A DNA stretch of 64,000 nucleotides from Platerodrilus igneus (GCA_036346225.1 JARFIW010001480.1:15557501-15621500), one strand, 5' to 3'; numbered from the stretch's first letter, positions 34,037 to 45,573 are shown. Notes: generated by a model from the sequence alone, not told the origin. Made by a program: numbers and translations.

Positions 34037-35469
34037 TTAAAGCAGCGTAACTTTCTTGGTTGAAGGCATAATCGGAATGGGTGCCCTTCTTTGTCGCAAT
34101 TCCAACACTTAATGGCACACAAGTTCGGTTGGATCTGGTTCACCGGTTGAATTGGTGTCTCGGAAAACTCATAATTTAAAAATGGATTGGTATTGTTCAC
34201 GTTAGTATTAACAAAAGCATAGTCGGGACTACTGTCCTCGATTTGACACAAAACAGCTTTGTGTTTCGATTTATGGTAAGCTAAATCAGGTTCAAGTAAA
34301 CCTTGTGAATTTGACGGGGGTGGGCGGTATTGCCTTGCCCTCAAGTGGGTTTCCTCAAGAGTTTGCCCTAACTGTGATAACTCCGCCATTGTCTTTATGG
34401 GGTGCAATGCCAATTGCGCTTGAATGTGCGGCAACAAATTACGTTTAATTAATTGGATTCTACTATTTTCGGGAGGAGGGTGACGCAAACGACTAAACAT
34501 ATTTTCCATCGCCGAAATAAATATAACAATTCTTTCATCGGGGCCTTGCGTCCGTGATCGAATTTCTTCTTGCAGGATGAATTCATAATCATAAGGTAGA
34601 AAAGCTTGACGTAATCTAGTTTCTAAGTCTTGCCATGAATTAATGGTATGTTTATTCGCCCTATACCATATAAGTGCTTGCCCTTGAAGCAATTCGATTA
34701 CCGAATTGAAAACATGGTGTTTTGATACACCGCGCGAGTCGCATAGTTCTTCCACGCGCTGTAGAAAATCGTTCACACTAGTAGAGCCGTCAAAAGTGCA
34801 ATTCCATTTGTACAATGGAAGGCAATTCTTATTTACATCCGAAAAGTTTCTCCGTACCGGACTAGAGTGAGAAATCCGTTCTGTCTCAATAAACGGGTTA
34901 TCGTCATTTAAATTTATGTTATTATTGTGCGTTACTTCAGGCAATAATAAATTGGGTTGATCTAAAACATGACCCGAAGTATGCGGGATGTCTAAGTCCA
35001 TTAACGACATTTCGCCTTGATCTGAAATTGTTGACACTTGTCTAACAATAGCGGCTTTATTCTGAATTTCAGTTACAAAGTTTATTAGACTTAAGCATTT
35101 GTTTGTAAGTTCATTTTTCCGAATTATTTCATCTTCATTAGAAGAAGTAATTCGTTGCAACCGGTTATCAATATGTGAAAGTCGCGTAGATATGCGTTTT
35201 GATTCATTAGAATGGTTAGAATAATTAAAATTGTTTAAGTCATTATCTAGATTATTAAGCTTGGCTAAACAAATAGCAAGCTCTGTACCAGGTATAATAT
35301 TTAAATTTTCATTAGGCACTAATTCACACGTGACACTTACTTGTAGTAAGTCTCTTAATAATTTACGTTTATCTTCTACATTGGCTTTGGTTAAACAAAG
35401 ACCGCGTATTCTCAATTCATACGAAATTTCATCAGATAATAGTCGATTTACGTCCATATCGATTAACAA
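33964..35469 (-). CDS. gag: Gag of the young gypsy element, intact
   Basis: A 501-codon uninterrupted frame starting about 70 bases inside the PBS. The N-terminal 45 residues (LLSDEISYELRIRG) resemble the short gag remnant at 58183-58335. The middle (about 215-380) looks like a retrotransposon capsid, with W-rich WYRANKHTI and a long Q-rich helix region. Two zinc knuckles end it: CWNCDKEGHPFRLC at 455-468 is canonical CX2CX4HX4C. The second, at 476-489, has Y in place of H. Gag packages the element RNA into particles. It ends at a -1 frameshift signal leading into pol. Confidence 0.9.
   Translation of the reverse strand: MLIDMDVNRLLSDEISYELRIRGLCLTKANVEDKRKLLRDLLQVSVTCELVPNENLNIIPGTELAICLAKLNNLDNDLNNFNYSNHSNESKRISTRLSHIDNRLQRITSSNEDEIIRKNELTNKCLSLINFVTEIQNKAAIVRQVSTISDQGEMSLMDLDIPHTSGHVLDQPNLLLPEVTHNNNINLNDDNPFIETERISHSSPVRRNFSDVNKNCLPLYKWNCTFDGSTSVNDFLQRVEELCDSRGVSKHHVFNSVIELLQGQALIWYRANKHTINSWQDLETRLRQAFLPYDYEFILQEEIRSRTQGPDERIVIFISAMENMFSRLRHPPPENSRIQLIKRNLLPHIQAQLALHPIKTMAELSQLGQTLEETHLRARQYRPPPSNSQGLLEPDLAYHKSKHKAVLCQIEDSSPDYAFVNTNVNNTNPFLNYEFSETPIQPVNQIQPNLCAIKCWNCDKEGHPFRLCLQPRKLRCFKCGTANYTVRNCPQCSGNGQLGRR
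33985..33991 (-). promoter_or_regulatory. -1 ribosomal frameshift slippery heptamer
   Basis: On the minus strand the heptamer GGGAAAC is positioned as G GGA AAC in the gag frame, the required X XXY YYZ register. It lies inside the gag-pol overlap, 18 bases before the end of the gag frame. Slipping back by one base enters the protease frame. A CCGA-TAGA-TCGG hairpin starts about 15 bases downstream and could serve as stimulator. Confidence 0.75.
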
Positions 35470-35538
35470 AATTCAACACTTCAATTCAAAACAAATGTAC
35501 TGATTAGCAACCAGCGATATAAATCAGAAACAAAACAA

Positions 35539-35556
35539 GCCTCACGTTGGGCGCCA
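35539..35556 (-). other. Primer-binding site, tRNA-Lys(CUU)
   Basis: On the minus strand TGGCGCCCAACGTGAGGC is complementary to the 3' end of insect tRNA-Lys(CUU) with a single mismatch. It lies 4 bases inside the 5' LTR. Confidence 0.85.
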
Positions 35557-35560
35557 AAAA

Positions 35561-37082
35561 TGTGACGCTACAAAACAACACAACACAGGGACGTACTCGA
35601 TATAGTTCAATACTAATCACAAAAGAGGAACGGCCAAATAATACCTTTCCGGGTAGTCGGAGTCAACAGCTTCCATATGCCCTGGACCAACCCAGTACTG
35701 AGGCCGGGGTGGGGTAGACCATAAACAACCAGCCAAATGAGCGCCACCTAAATCTATAACAGCTGTACTCCGACGGGACTGAAATAGGAAATCCTCACGC
35801 TTACCTGTAACACCCAAATCAGCAAAAATTCTCCTCACACCTCACACTCGAGTAATACAAAACTATCTTTTACATACAGTATTGACACTTTACTACAAAC
35901 ATATAATATATTTATAACAACAGTAAACATATAAAAAAAAGGCTCCAATTACCCACCCACTTGTTATGGTGTAATTTCCAATAAACAACCAGCAAATAAC
36001 CTGTTTGTATAACTCTTACTGCTACTTTTACTATTATATTTAACGCAATTCAGCCAACCTATTGAAACAAATCTGCGCCAAGATGGCAGAACAGAATGAC
36101 TATTAAATAATGTTAAGGGTGGTATACCAGGATCCTCGTAGATTGACCCTTGAACGCTGAGGGCATTGGTATAAACTACAATTATACCTATAATGATCGG
36201 TGCATTGGCTAAACTTCACACACGTGTTAAAATTGTGAATAATGTAAATTACAAATTAGTAAATCTGAACCCACCCTATAATAAATGTGTAAACAAAACA
36301 GTCTTCAGTAAAGTGTTATTAAATGTGAAAAAAAAAAAATCTTCAACAAGCAATATCAACCAGACGGTTGCAGTAGAAAAATTAAATGTGGAACGACTCA
36401 CCCACAGCTGCACTAGTCGTTGTAAGCTGATCTTAGCATAAGCCAACTAAGGGTTGCGACGGCAAAATAACGACTGGAGCTATTATTGGGGCTAAACTGA
36501 AAACTGCAGATCGAGACTGAAAACTGCAAACTGGGATTTGAAGACTTAGAACTTGGAACTTGGCACGTGGAACTTGGAACCCTAAAATTTATAACCTATA
36601 ACTTCCATTAATATATTCACGACTTCTTACCGGTCAATTCCGGGTCCAGTACAAAACAACAAACGAAATATGTACAAGTGGTCACCAAATACAACGGTCG
36701 AGGATTCACTTTAGATCTACAATAGCATAAAAGTTATCTATTTGAAAGATTCTTCGATACTTACGAATAGCCGAAATCCCAATAAGGAAATAAGAAAATT
36801 ATTTCAAATCACAACGAATAATTTCCTTCAATTAATCCGCCAAAACCCTTTCAATAAAGGAGGAAATACAACGTTCCAACGGCGTAATTAAAATTGCTCG
36901 ATTCGAATCAAGCGTGTCATCAAGAGTATTGTGTTGAGACCATCAAAGCTAGTCCGGGAACCGGTACCTGATAACACGGCGTGCTATCACTATTCGAATT
37001 CATACAATCTAATTTGGAAAGAATATACTTTTGAAGTACACTGCTAAATGCAAATGTCGTTATGAAAATTACGACCGTAACA
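35561..37082 (-). repeat. 5' LTR of the young gypsy element
   Basis: 1,522 bp, TG...CA on the plus strand, nearly identical to the 3' LTR at 29023-30540. On the minus strand it precedes the PBS and gag. Confidence 0.93.
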
Positions 37083-37289
37083 CCACGTACAAACTGCATT
37101 GCTGATACTTAAGAATTTACGCGACGAATAAATATTCAAATTAAACAATAAAATTTTTGTGAGAAGTAATGTTATAAAATATTTTGAATTAATTATAGTA
37201 AAAATATACGAGACAAGCTTAGCCGTTCGCTAGAAAACGTAAGTAGAAATTTATTATTTAATTTAGGTTAAATATTCATAATTTAAGGC

Positions 37290-37480
37290 CCTGAATGATA
37301 GTACACAAATTCTAAATCTAACTCTAAGGACAGTACAAAAATTCCAAGTCCAACTGATAGTACAAAATTTTAAATCTAATTTTAAGGGACATTACAAAAA
37401 CTCTAAGGATTGTGCAAAAATTCGAAATCTAAGTCTAAATACGAAAACTAAAATATTACAAAAATTCTGAGAGATATTAC
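37290..37480 (+). repeat. Degenerate ~36-bp tandem repeat
   Basis: The phrase AGTACAAAAATTC followed by AAATCTAACTCTAAGG recurs four to five times with drift (variants at about 37303, 37331, 37360, 37388 and 37413). No coding sense. Confidence 0.6.
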
Positions 37481-37689
37481 AACATTGTGAAAATTGAAGG
37501 GAAATCACATTAAACGGGGTAAAACTTGGAGACTAAATAAACTCAACTGAACGCAATATTGGGGTACTGATGCACAGCACGCAGCAGAAAGACGCACAAG
37601 GAAAAACTACAGGTCAGAACTATCTAGCATAAGACATTACTTTTACTGCATTTGAATATTGATCATATTAAGGCATTATTTGCTATTTA

Positions 37690-38085
37690 GTATTTTTAAA
37701 CAAATTTTAAACTTGAATATTTTTTTTTGTAAAGAGTTATCAAAAATTTATTGTTATACGAAAAACATTTCGTAAACAAAGGAAAAATTTTGAACGTTTA
37801 GAGAAATTTCCAGTAGAGTATAACGTCATCTTGCTGGCTTTAAAATAAGGACTTATTTTTGTTATACAGTCAAAAAGATTAAGCTGTGAAGTGTAAATCA
37901 TTTAACCTTTGCTCATTATACAAATATTAATCGATTTCGTTTTATCATTCAAAGCAGGTAAAGTTTTAGGGAAAAGGGGTAAACTATTTTATTATCGTAA
38001 CGTTGTGCACTCTGTGTGTATTAAACTGGGCTAGCCGAGGCAGATTTAAAATTTCAGGAAATTAAAATACACAGAGCGGTGGTGA
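37690..38085 (-). repeat. Inverted repeat C, right arm
   Basis: Reverse complement of 27393-27860 as described there; the outer end is again the CACCGCTCTGTGT block, here ending at about 38085. The two arms bracket the young gypsy element and some 10 kb in total. Confidence 0.75.
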
Positions 38086-38128
38086 TCAGAAGAAGTCTGA
38101 GAGAATAATTACATCGATGTGCAGCGTT

Positions 38129-38131
<3 letters not shown>

Positions 38132-38178
<47 letters not shown>
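38132..38178. repeat. (TA)n microsatellite
   Basis: Uninterrupted TA run, followed by the motif TAATTACACAAGGTAAGTTGATAAATAC that also occurs near 38590 and, inverted, near 48750. Confidence 0.95.
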
Positions 38179-38179
<1 letters not shown>

Positions 38180-38315
38180 TAGGTAATTAATTACACAAGG
38201 TAAGTTGATAAATACTATCGTATTACAGTGAAAAAGATGAAATAATAATTTAGACTTGTGCAAAGCCCAAGTGATCATTTCAAATCGAGCTAGTAATTGA
38301 AAGAGGGAAAATATA

Positions 38316-38826
38316 AGGCCTTAGACAGGACTTGAACCTGTATTCTGGTTTTGCCGGAACCATGCGTTTACGAATTACGCCACCGAAACCGATGACGACA
38401 ATTGACAAATTTACAAATTTAAATTGTGTACATAACTATACATAAACCTAACTTTCAATTACGTTTGGCATTTTTGTCAATCATATCTGACATTGTCAAA
38501 TTTTTGACTTGTGTCAGTTATAGACAGAAAGCTACGCTCAAAATTACAGCTATAAGCCAAGTATTAAATATATAAATATTTTAGGTGATTAATTACACAA
38601 GGTAAGTTGATAAATTTTGAGCGTAGCTTTCTGTCTATAACTGACATAAGTCAAAAACTTGACAATGTCAGATATGGTTGAAAAAATGCCAAACGTAATT
38701 GAAAGTTAGGTTTATGTATAGTTGTGTACACGATTTAAATTTACAAATTTTCCAATTGTCGGTGGCGTAATTGCTAAACGCATGATTCCGGCAAAACCAG
38801 GATACAGGTTCAAGTTCTTATATTTT

Positions 38827-38840
<14 letters not shown>
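38316..38840. mobile_element. Foldback pair of tRNA-headed SINEs
   Basis: Two copies of one tRNA-derived sequence lie head-out in inverted orientation, with arms of about 225 bp (38316-38555 and 38612-38840) and a spacer of about 60 bases. Each outer end reads as a tRNA-like head: an A-box-like TGGCGTAATT and a B box GGTTCAAGTCC (left copy, minus strand, perfect) or GGTTCAAGTTC (right copy, plus strand). The inner ends share the block TTTTGAGCGTAGCTTTCTGT. The left head lacks a good acceptor stem, so these are SINE heads and not tRNA genes. Confidence 0.75.

Positions 38841-38876
<36 letters not shown>
38830..38876. repeat. (TA)n microsatellite
   Basis: Uninterrupted TA run directly after the right SINE head. 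Confidence 0.95.
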
Positions 38877-38879
<3 letters not shown>

Positions 38880-38880
<1 letters not shown>

Positions 38881-40200
38881 TATGCTACTACTGGAAGTAT
38901 CGAGCCCCTTCGTTGGGCTGTATATTAATTTATGCTATGCTACTGCTGGAATTATCGAGCTCCATCATTTGGGCGACCATATTAATATTTCTATGTATAA
39001 ACAAGATTGTAATTATCTCCTCCGACGTTGGGCCGTCTTATTAATGTTGCTATCAATTCCCTCCAGAAACTTAACTGGATTTTATCTTGAACCAACCTTG
39101 TCAACCAATAACAAAATTCGATATGTTACCGCCTTACATGTTATCAATTTCCTATTCAACTCGTAGCTCCTCCTTTAACTATTTAAATTATCAAATCACT
39201 CTCTTATTAACTTTATCTTATGACCTCGACTAGCATTTATTTGGAATTATAAAATTCAGGTAATTCGATTTTATATAATGAAACCCATATATTATGTACA
39301 GTTTTTGTAAATTATTTGAAATACGCTTTTCAATTAGTTAATGTTGTAAATTTCATTTATTAAGCATCATATACTATTTACTCAAAACCCAAAGTCACCA
39401 AAAAACCTATTATCTTTATCAATGAAGTGTAGAACGTTCTAAACCTGTTATCATATTACTCACTTTATACGTATGCAACCTCTTTTGTTGACTTTTTCAC
39501 ATTCATATTATATTAAGCAAATTCAATATAAAAATAAAAAATATATATAGAAAAATAAAATGTCTTATAACTAAAAAATCTGACCTGGTCTATTTTCTTC
39601 ACATCGACGCTTCCATTTGAATAAAAATTATCTTCCCCCAATGTGGGATTATTACATGCCCTTTCGAAATATACGCTTGAACCATTGCATTTAAATTATT
39701 GCCATTACCCTATGGACTACCATTAACTTATGCACCCCAATTTATTGTCGTTTCATATCAGACTTGTTACTTCTTATCAATCAATTTCCTCAAACTTAGA
39801 ATAGAATTCTTATTATCATTATCCTCTGACTTGAAAGCGTAGTTTATTTTCCCCCTTGACTTAGAAGCCCTATTATTTTTATGTTTTAGTTTAAAATAAA
39901 TTCACCAAAATGTACTTACGTTTAATCGGCAATTATAGTTTTCATCTTGGCACTTATTTTATTTTTCACTTTTAAAATTACTACGTATCACTTTATTTCA
40001 TAGTGGCGCACTTCGGCCTTTGTTGAGTTGTAAAACTGACTTTGTTATCACTGTACCTGCTAATATATTATTCAGTTCCCACTCCGTCAGTGGGTATGGT
40101 CTAAAGCTCGTCGCTCATTTATAACCAATCAAATAATTACATTTAAAGCAGTTTCTGATGTAATTTTCTACGATTCCCAATAATTGTAACCTGCTTGCAG
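38880..40200. other. AT-rich DNA without recognisable features
   Basis: A tandem-like pair GCTATGCTACT[A/G]CTGGAA occurs at 38879 and 38934. Otherwise nothing recognised. Confidence 0.5.
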
Positions 40201-40216
40201 CTGTCTTCGTTATCAA

Positions 40217-40512
40217 GGCGGCTCCGTGGCGTAGTGGTATGTGTGTGACTACTACGCCCTAGGTCCCGGGTTCGAATCCCGACACGGTCCGCTTGAAAAA
40301 TGTTAGGCGAGCATTTTTCGCAAAAATACACCCTCGTTCGGATGAGAGGTAAAATGGAGGTCCCGTGTGTGAGTGTTGTCACGCACGTTAAAGATCCCTA
40401 CCTTGCCTGGAACAGCAACGATTCGGCAAAATTCAAAATTTTCCAGGTAAAAAAAACTCGCTTCCTGGCCAATGTAGTACCTTCGGCTGGAGCATTGGAA
40501 AATTACATGTAA
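40217..40512 (+). mobile_element. tRNA-derived SINE with conserved central domain and 15-bp TSD
   Basis: A 296-bp insertion flanked by the perfect 15-bp duplication TGTCTTCGTTATCAA (40202-40216 and 40513-40527). The head has an A box TGGCGTAGTGG and a perfect B box GGTTCGAATCC. The body contains AAATGGAGGTCCCGTGTG and CACGCACGTTAAAGATCCCT, resembling the highly conserved central domains of several invertebrate SINE families (recollection). The 3' part ends ACATGTAA. The perfect TSD marks a recent, LINE-mobilised insertion. Confidence 0.9.
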
Positions 40513-40529
40513 TGTCTTCGTTATCAACA

Positions 40530-41094
40530 TGCTGTGTTTTGATAGATCTAATTGCTTTTCCATAAACAACTGATGCAATTCGATTTTTAATTTTCATATT
40601 TACATGCTATTCACGTAATTTTTAATCTGCCTTCTTATCAAAAATGGTTAGATATTTGCACGCATTTACCTATGCTACCTGAAGCTCTATTTCTATCTCC
40701 GTATTAATCTAATTGTTTGGAACTCTTTTGAATGCGTGTCTAATTACACTTTATCGTTTACTTATAAATATACGCGTGCTTCTATTGAAAAATATTATTA
40801 CTTGCTATACCTAAATTAACTAAAACTTTATCTACAGGGTATTTAATATTTTCTATTTACCTAATGAGTGTCTTCCTGGTTTCTACGCTAACTATGCGTC
40901 TTCCTATGTTTATCTGTGTCGCTTAAAACTATTTATACTTTATATACAGGGTGTTGACTGCTTACTATTTACAAACTATCTCCATTTCTCAATTCTTCAC
41001 TAAATAAGTGCAGTTTTCTGCTGTCTATGGTAATTTCTCATTTCTAAACGACCTTTACTATAAAGTACACCCTTAAACAACCCCTTATCACAGC

Positions 41095-41125
<31 letters not shown>

Positions 41126-42390
41126 TCTTATATATCCTTCCCTCCTTTTGTTGTTTCTTTTATAAGTTTTGTATAGGACCAAAATATATCAGTAGAATGC
41201 TTCCCACTATCTCTCAAACTGATCGTCTACCTATGATTTTACTCCGGCTGCTCGTATATGCCTAACACATTCCAACCTGCACGGACCCCTTTTCTTAGGG
41301 TTTAAATTTTGATCTACCAACTTACAACTACCCTCGTCTAAGTTCTATAACCAGGGTAATTTCCGAATTCAAATAACCTTATTATTTTACCACCAACCTT
41401 GACTATTTTATAACAACTGTGGTACGAATGCACCCTTATGTCACGACTGCCAGTTATGTGTCGTAACTTGTTTTATTACGAGGATTTAGTTTTTCCTTTT
41501 GACCTTTTTTATGCTTTTGTAATTCTCAACGTTAAGTTTTGTTCAATAGCAATCAGAAAACTTAATACTAAATATTTACTTTTAGTTAAATCCTGATTCT
41601 GTTGACGGCGCCTCACAGGTAATGTGGTCCAACAAGATCTCTACTCCTGCCATGCCTCTTTATGCACTAACAACTGGTGGATGTAAACCGCTACCTACTA
41701 TACTTGTTTGTCGGTGAGTCCACACCGATTGCTTCCTTATTCTTCGATGCCCTTTGTAATTTTCCTTCAAGTCTGCTAAACACAGAATTTTCCCAACTAA
41801 CTCTACCTTTTAATTTTAGATTGCTCTTCTACTTGTTGGTTAGTGCTTCTGGCTCCTTTTCCTTATTATATGTAGCTACTTGTTGTAGACAAGCCCAATC
41901 ACTTCTAGTTTTATTCTTTTAAATAAAACACCAATTTTATAAAAGGAACTTGAACTTTTATTTTTTTAAACATCTTTTTTACAAAAAAAAATTCTTTTTA
42001 TCCTCTGCTTTTCAAAAATATTTTCAACCCTTTTTCCATAGCAACATCAACAATAAAACTAGCCAGCTCAATTCCTACATTCTTTATACCATCTAATAGC
42101 TCAATGCCAACTACTTTTTTTATATTACAATTAATACTTGTCACATCATTTCAATTCTACATCAATTATAGATTTCAATCATATGGACCAACATTTTACT
42201 ACACTACTTTCACCACAACTAATAATTAAAACAAGAACAGCCTTAATACTAACTTAATGTCTAAAACAATAAATTTGGATGGTTACATACATTTAGAAAT
42301 AAAAATAGCTTGGATTCTGAGTTCTTAACACTAAGTAATCTGTTTGGCTTTTTTAAAAATTATCTACAGGTTTATACAAAAACTTTCAAC
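40530..42390. other. AT-rich DNA without recognisable features
   Basis: Apart from a TA run at 41098-41126 I see no repeat or recognisable coding sequence. Short hydrophobic frames (for instance 41677-41922) look like chance. Confidence 0.5.
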
Positions 42391-42393
42391 ATT

Positions 42394-44406
42394 TTAAACG
42401 CCGGTTTTTATACGTTTTAGGGCAGAAAAGCTTCTTTCTACAGATGCAGATGTTATAGGTATAGTTAAATAAATACTGAGAAATTTATACAATTCTGGCA
42501 TACATCCATGTAATTCATTTTTATACATAAACTTAAGCATCTCCACAGTTGAACTTGATTTACCTAATATTTCTTTGTCAGTATATATAACCAGCAATTC
42601 ACTTTTAAGTTGAACTTTATCGAGAAATGGATACTGACTTTTCAACTCATCAAGTAGCTCATGAGAGAACTTACGCAGATCCAGATACTCTTCAAATTTG
42701 GCTACATTTAGCAATTAAAAAAAAACGGAGTGTACTTAGATCACTAAATCTTACTTAAATCTGATTGATTATAACATCTACAATTTCAAAAAATAGTGCT
42801 TTATATTTCTGACGCCCGCCTGGTAAATCTTCCCGTCTTTATTATGGCTAGTAGAAGCCGTTGACTTGTTATCGCGAACAGTTTCTAGCGAATCATAAAT
42901 TTGATCAAAGAACATGCTATTTGATCTAAATTCTTTTAATTTTATTAAGAGCGATTGCAGTCTGGTTCTCGCGTACGTTGCATCAGTGAGTTTGTGCTGC
43001 AAAATAGAAAACACTACGTCAGTTAGTTTAAAAATTAAATTATATACTTCTAAACAAAATATAAAATCATTATGTTATAAATTTTTTTTCAAACCTGATG
43101 CAGTAGTACTATCAAACTTGTCACTTTCAATGATGTTACTAAAAACTTCTATTAAATTGCTTCTATTAGCAAAAATGGTTAGCACAGCTTTTGGTGTAAA
43201 GTTGCATCGTGTTGAAGCGTTAGTTGGAAGTCTACGTTGGCAGATTTCGTCTAATAAAGCAGTGCGCTTAGACGATTTAGTAAAAAACGAAGAAAATCCG
43301 GATAACGTTTGAAAAAATATTTTGGCTTTTTTTATTGAATTACAAGCATTACTTAACACTAAATTTAATACGTGTGTAAAACAATGTGTAAACAAAGCTT
43401 GTGGAGCGACTGCTTTAATTTGTACTTTTAGTCCATTAAGATGACTAGCCATAACTGCAGCACCGTCATACATTTGAGCAAAAAGTTTGTTCTTAAAGTT
43501 GAACTTAGCAAAACTAGCATTTTGAAATTCAAACAGGCAGTCTGAGGTTTTTTTGGTACGTACATTAAAAAATCCCATGAAATGCTCTACTACGGTTCCG
43601 TCTTTGATATACATAATAACTACTGATAACTGGGATGAAGTTGATACGTCTGTGGTTTCATCGATTTGCCAAGAAAAATAATGGCATTATTTTATTTCAG
43701 AGCTAATATGTTTGTTTAAAACATGATGAAGCGATTCTATTAATTCGTCCTGAATTGTATTTGAAGTACCTAAAAACACCGACTTAGTGTCGCTATCGCC
43801 TTCTATAATTTTTTTTTACCGAAAACAAATAAAAGTTTTAAGAAATTGCCTTTATTTAATGAAGATTCACTTTCATTACACGAAATGGTAGTGCTTGATA
43901 ACACAAATACAGGATTATCTCCAATATCTTTTTAAGTATTTCCCGGTTTTCTGACACTTGTTTATTATATCTTTTAATTTCAATAATACGTGCACTATCG
44001 AAAATGTTTACAATATTTTGTTTACCCAAAAGATGTAATTTGCAATTGGAAGAAATGTGGCCTTTAGATTTTCATGTTTAGAAATTGACCGTGATAAATT
44101 TTTCATGTCCGAGTAACCGGTTTTATACCATACTACCTCACTTCTCGTAAAAAATAGAATGCACGGCCAGCAGAGCAAATTATTAATTTATGTGCTACCA
44201 CACAATCACGGGCATTTTTGGTACCATAAATTAGCAAATGCTCTATTTGGTTTTCCTGCATTGATTAAGGATTTGCTAAGATCTGGGCAAGGTCTTCCTA
44301 AATTTTTAATGTATATTTTATTTTAGTAAGATAACGATGTAAATCCGTTTTGAATTATAAAATGTACAATGTCGTCACACTTTCCGAGTTCAATTTGGTT
44401 TGACAT
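42394..44406 (-). pseudogene. hAT transposase pseudogene 2
   Basis: Readable in four pieces. The start at about 44406 (MSNQIELGKCDDIVHF) leads to a TTF-like zinc finger region at about 44300-44150. 43614-43075 has the transposase middle (MGFFNVRTKKTSD, DGAAVMASHLNG, THCFTHVLNLVL). 43014-42778 has FSILQHKLTDATYARTRLQ, in the same frame as the stretch just upstream of it. 42714-42394 has the hAT dimerisation domain with ITSASVERSFSALKRIK, where it stops early compared with the family. Breaks lie in an A run at about 43080 and near 42720-42770. Not functional. Confidence 0.85.
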
Positions 44407-45573
44407 TTTACAACTATCGCTTAAGATGCATACATACAAAAATATACAGCAGACGCTGACTCTTCTATGTTTCTGGTAATTAATAACTATTACCGTTACC
44501 GCCAACGCTAATTACGAAATTAATTAAACTAAAAGGTAGTCAAAGTACCTCATTCCAATCGCAGTTTTTAAAATAAACATTAGATAAATTTGAACTGAAT
44601 GCTTGTACGGATAACGCATAAGACAAAACGAGCACTGTATGTACAGGTGAAAATCAATCTAACGTTTAAATGAATATAAGTATATTTTCAAAATTTTACA
44701 TTATGTTCGAATAACAGGTAGGTAGCAACTGATTCACAATATAGAAATCTATCATAGAAATGAGTCAGACTTAGCAAGTACAATAAGGCTTTGTGTTGTC
44801 ATTGGAATGGGTTTATCGCATCCGCCTATAACTACCATGAGAGGCAGTTTGAATACTTCTCTCACACAACAAATACGAAAGTCTGAGAGTTAACAAACAC
44901 TTATTCTTAATTTTCATTTCTTTCTGTTCTTGTTCCTAAATAATTATCAGATTAGGTATTTATCGCATAACTGTGTATTAGAATTCGATATCGAATGAAT
45001 AGACATGTTATTATTTTAAAAAACGAAATCAAAACCTTTTGCTCTGTATGTTTGTTATACTTGGCGGTTCGGATTACATAGTATAATAAATAACAATCCA
45101 TGGCTCATTTAAAAGTGATTTCTTTAAAAGTTAGCCTTTATTAATTAGCACTAAGTAGTTAATTTTATAACTTGACATGCTCCGCCAAACCTGTAATTGT
45201 AAATCGTTTTTATATTAAACATCGACTACTATTTTATCCGTCAAATATAAGTGCACTTGAGGCCAGGTACCGGTCTGCCTCTCAACACAGCCTATAAGTT
45301 ATAAAGCACGGAACTAAAACGCCAGAGACCAAAGTTATGTATAAAAATGGGTTAAGGTTTCTGAACTGCAATGAACGTTGATGATTATGAATTAGGATCC
45401 ATGGTCATTTATAATAGACCAAAAATTAATAAAAGTGTGGCTAGCTAAAAGTGTGGCTAGATTTTAAATAAAAATAAAAATTTTAAATTGATATTTATGA
45501 GTTAGTTTTGAATTTAGATTTTTCTGTTCTTATTTTAGGGTGAGGCACTGCCTCACTGGAGAAGCCGCCCTTG
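42394..45573 (-). mobile_element. Second hAT transposon (ZMYM/DUF4371 type), decayed
   Basis: The minus-strand 5' end is marked by a terminal repeat at about 45540-45573, reading CAAGGGCGGCTTCTCCAGTG and then GAGGCAGTGCCTCA, a small palindrome often seen at this type of hAT end. About 1.1 kb of leader precedes a broken transposase (44406-42394). No matching terminal repeat or target duplication was found to the left, so the 3' end seems truncated or decayed. Same domain plan as 1216-4568, but clearly different in sequence. Confidence 0.7.

Larger units (their letters stand above)
29023..37082 (-). mobile_element. Young full-length Ty3/gypsy LTR retrotransposon (Osvaldo/Woot-like)
   Basis: An 8,060-bp element transcribed on the minus strand. 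LTRs are 35561-37082 (5') and 29023-30540 (3'), both with TG...CA ends, flanked by the 4-bp target duplication CCAC (29019-29022 and 37083-37086). By eye the LTRs differ by about three substitutions and a few indels in A runs over 1.52 kb, so insertion was recent. Inside are a tRNA-Lys PBS, intact gag, a -1 frameshift site, pol broken in three to four places, and a PPT. Long LTRs, the tRNA-Lys PBS and the wording of RT suggest the Osvaldo/Woot group, a recollection not tested here. Confidence 0.92.

Noticed and set aside
37583..37591. GCAGAAAG as possible left TSD of the second hAT (right flank 45574-45581)
   Set aside because: The adjoining sequence does not look like a hAT terminal repeat, so the 8-base match is probably chance.
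38316..38400. Candidate tRNA gene
   Set aside because: Boxes are present, but acceptor and anticodon stems do not pair and an inverted second copy shows a SINE foldback.
40217..40290. Candidate tRNA gene
   Set aside because: It is the head of a 296-bp SINE with a TSD; the acceptor stem is imperfect.
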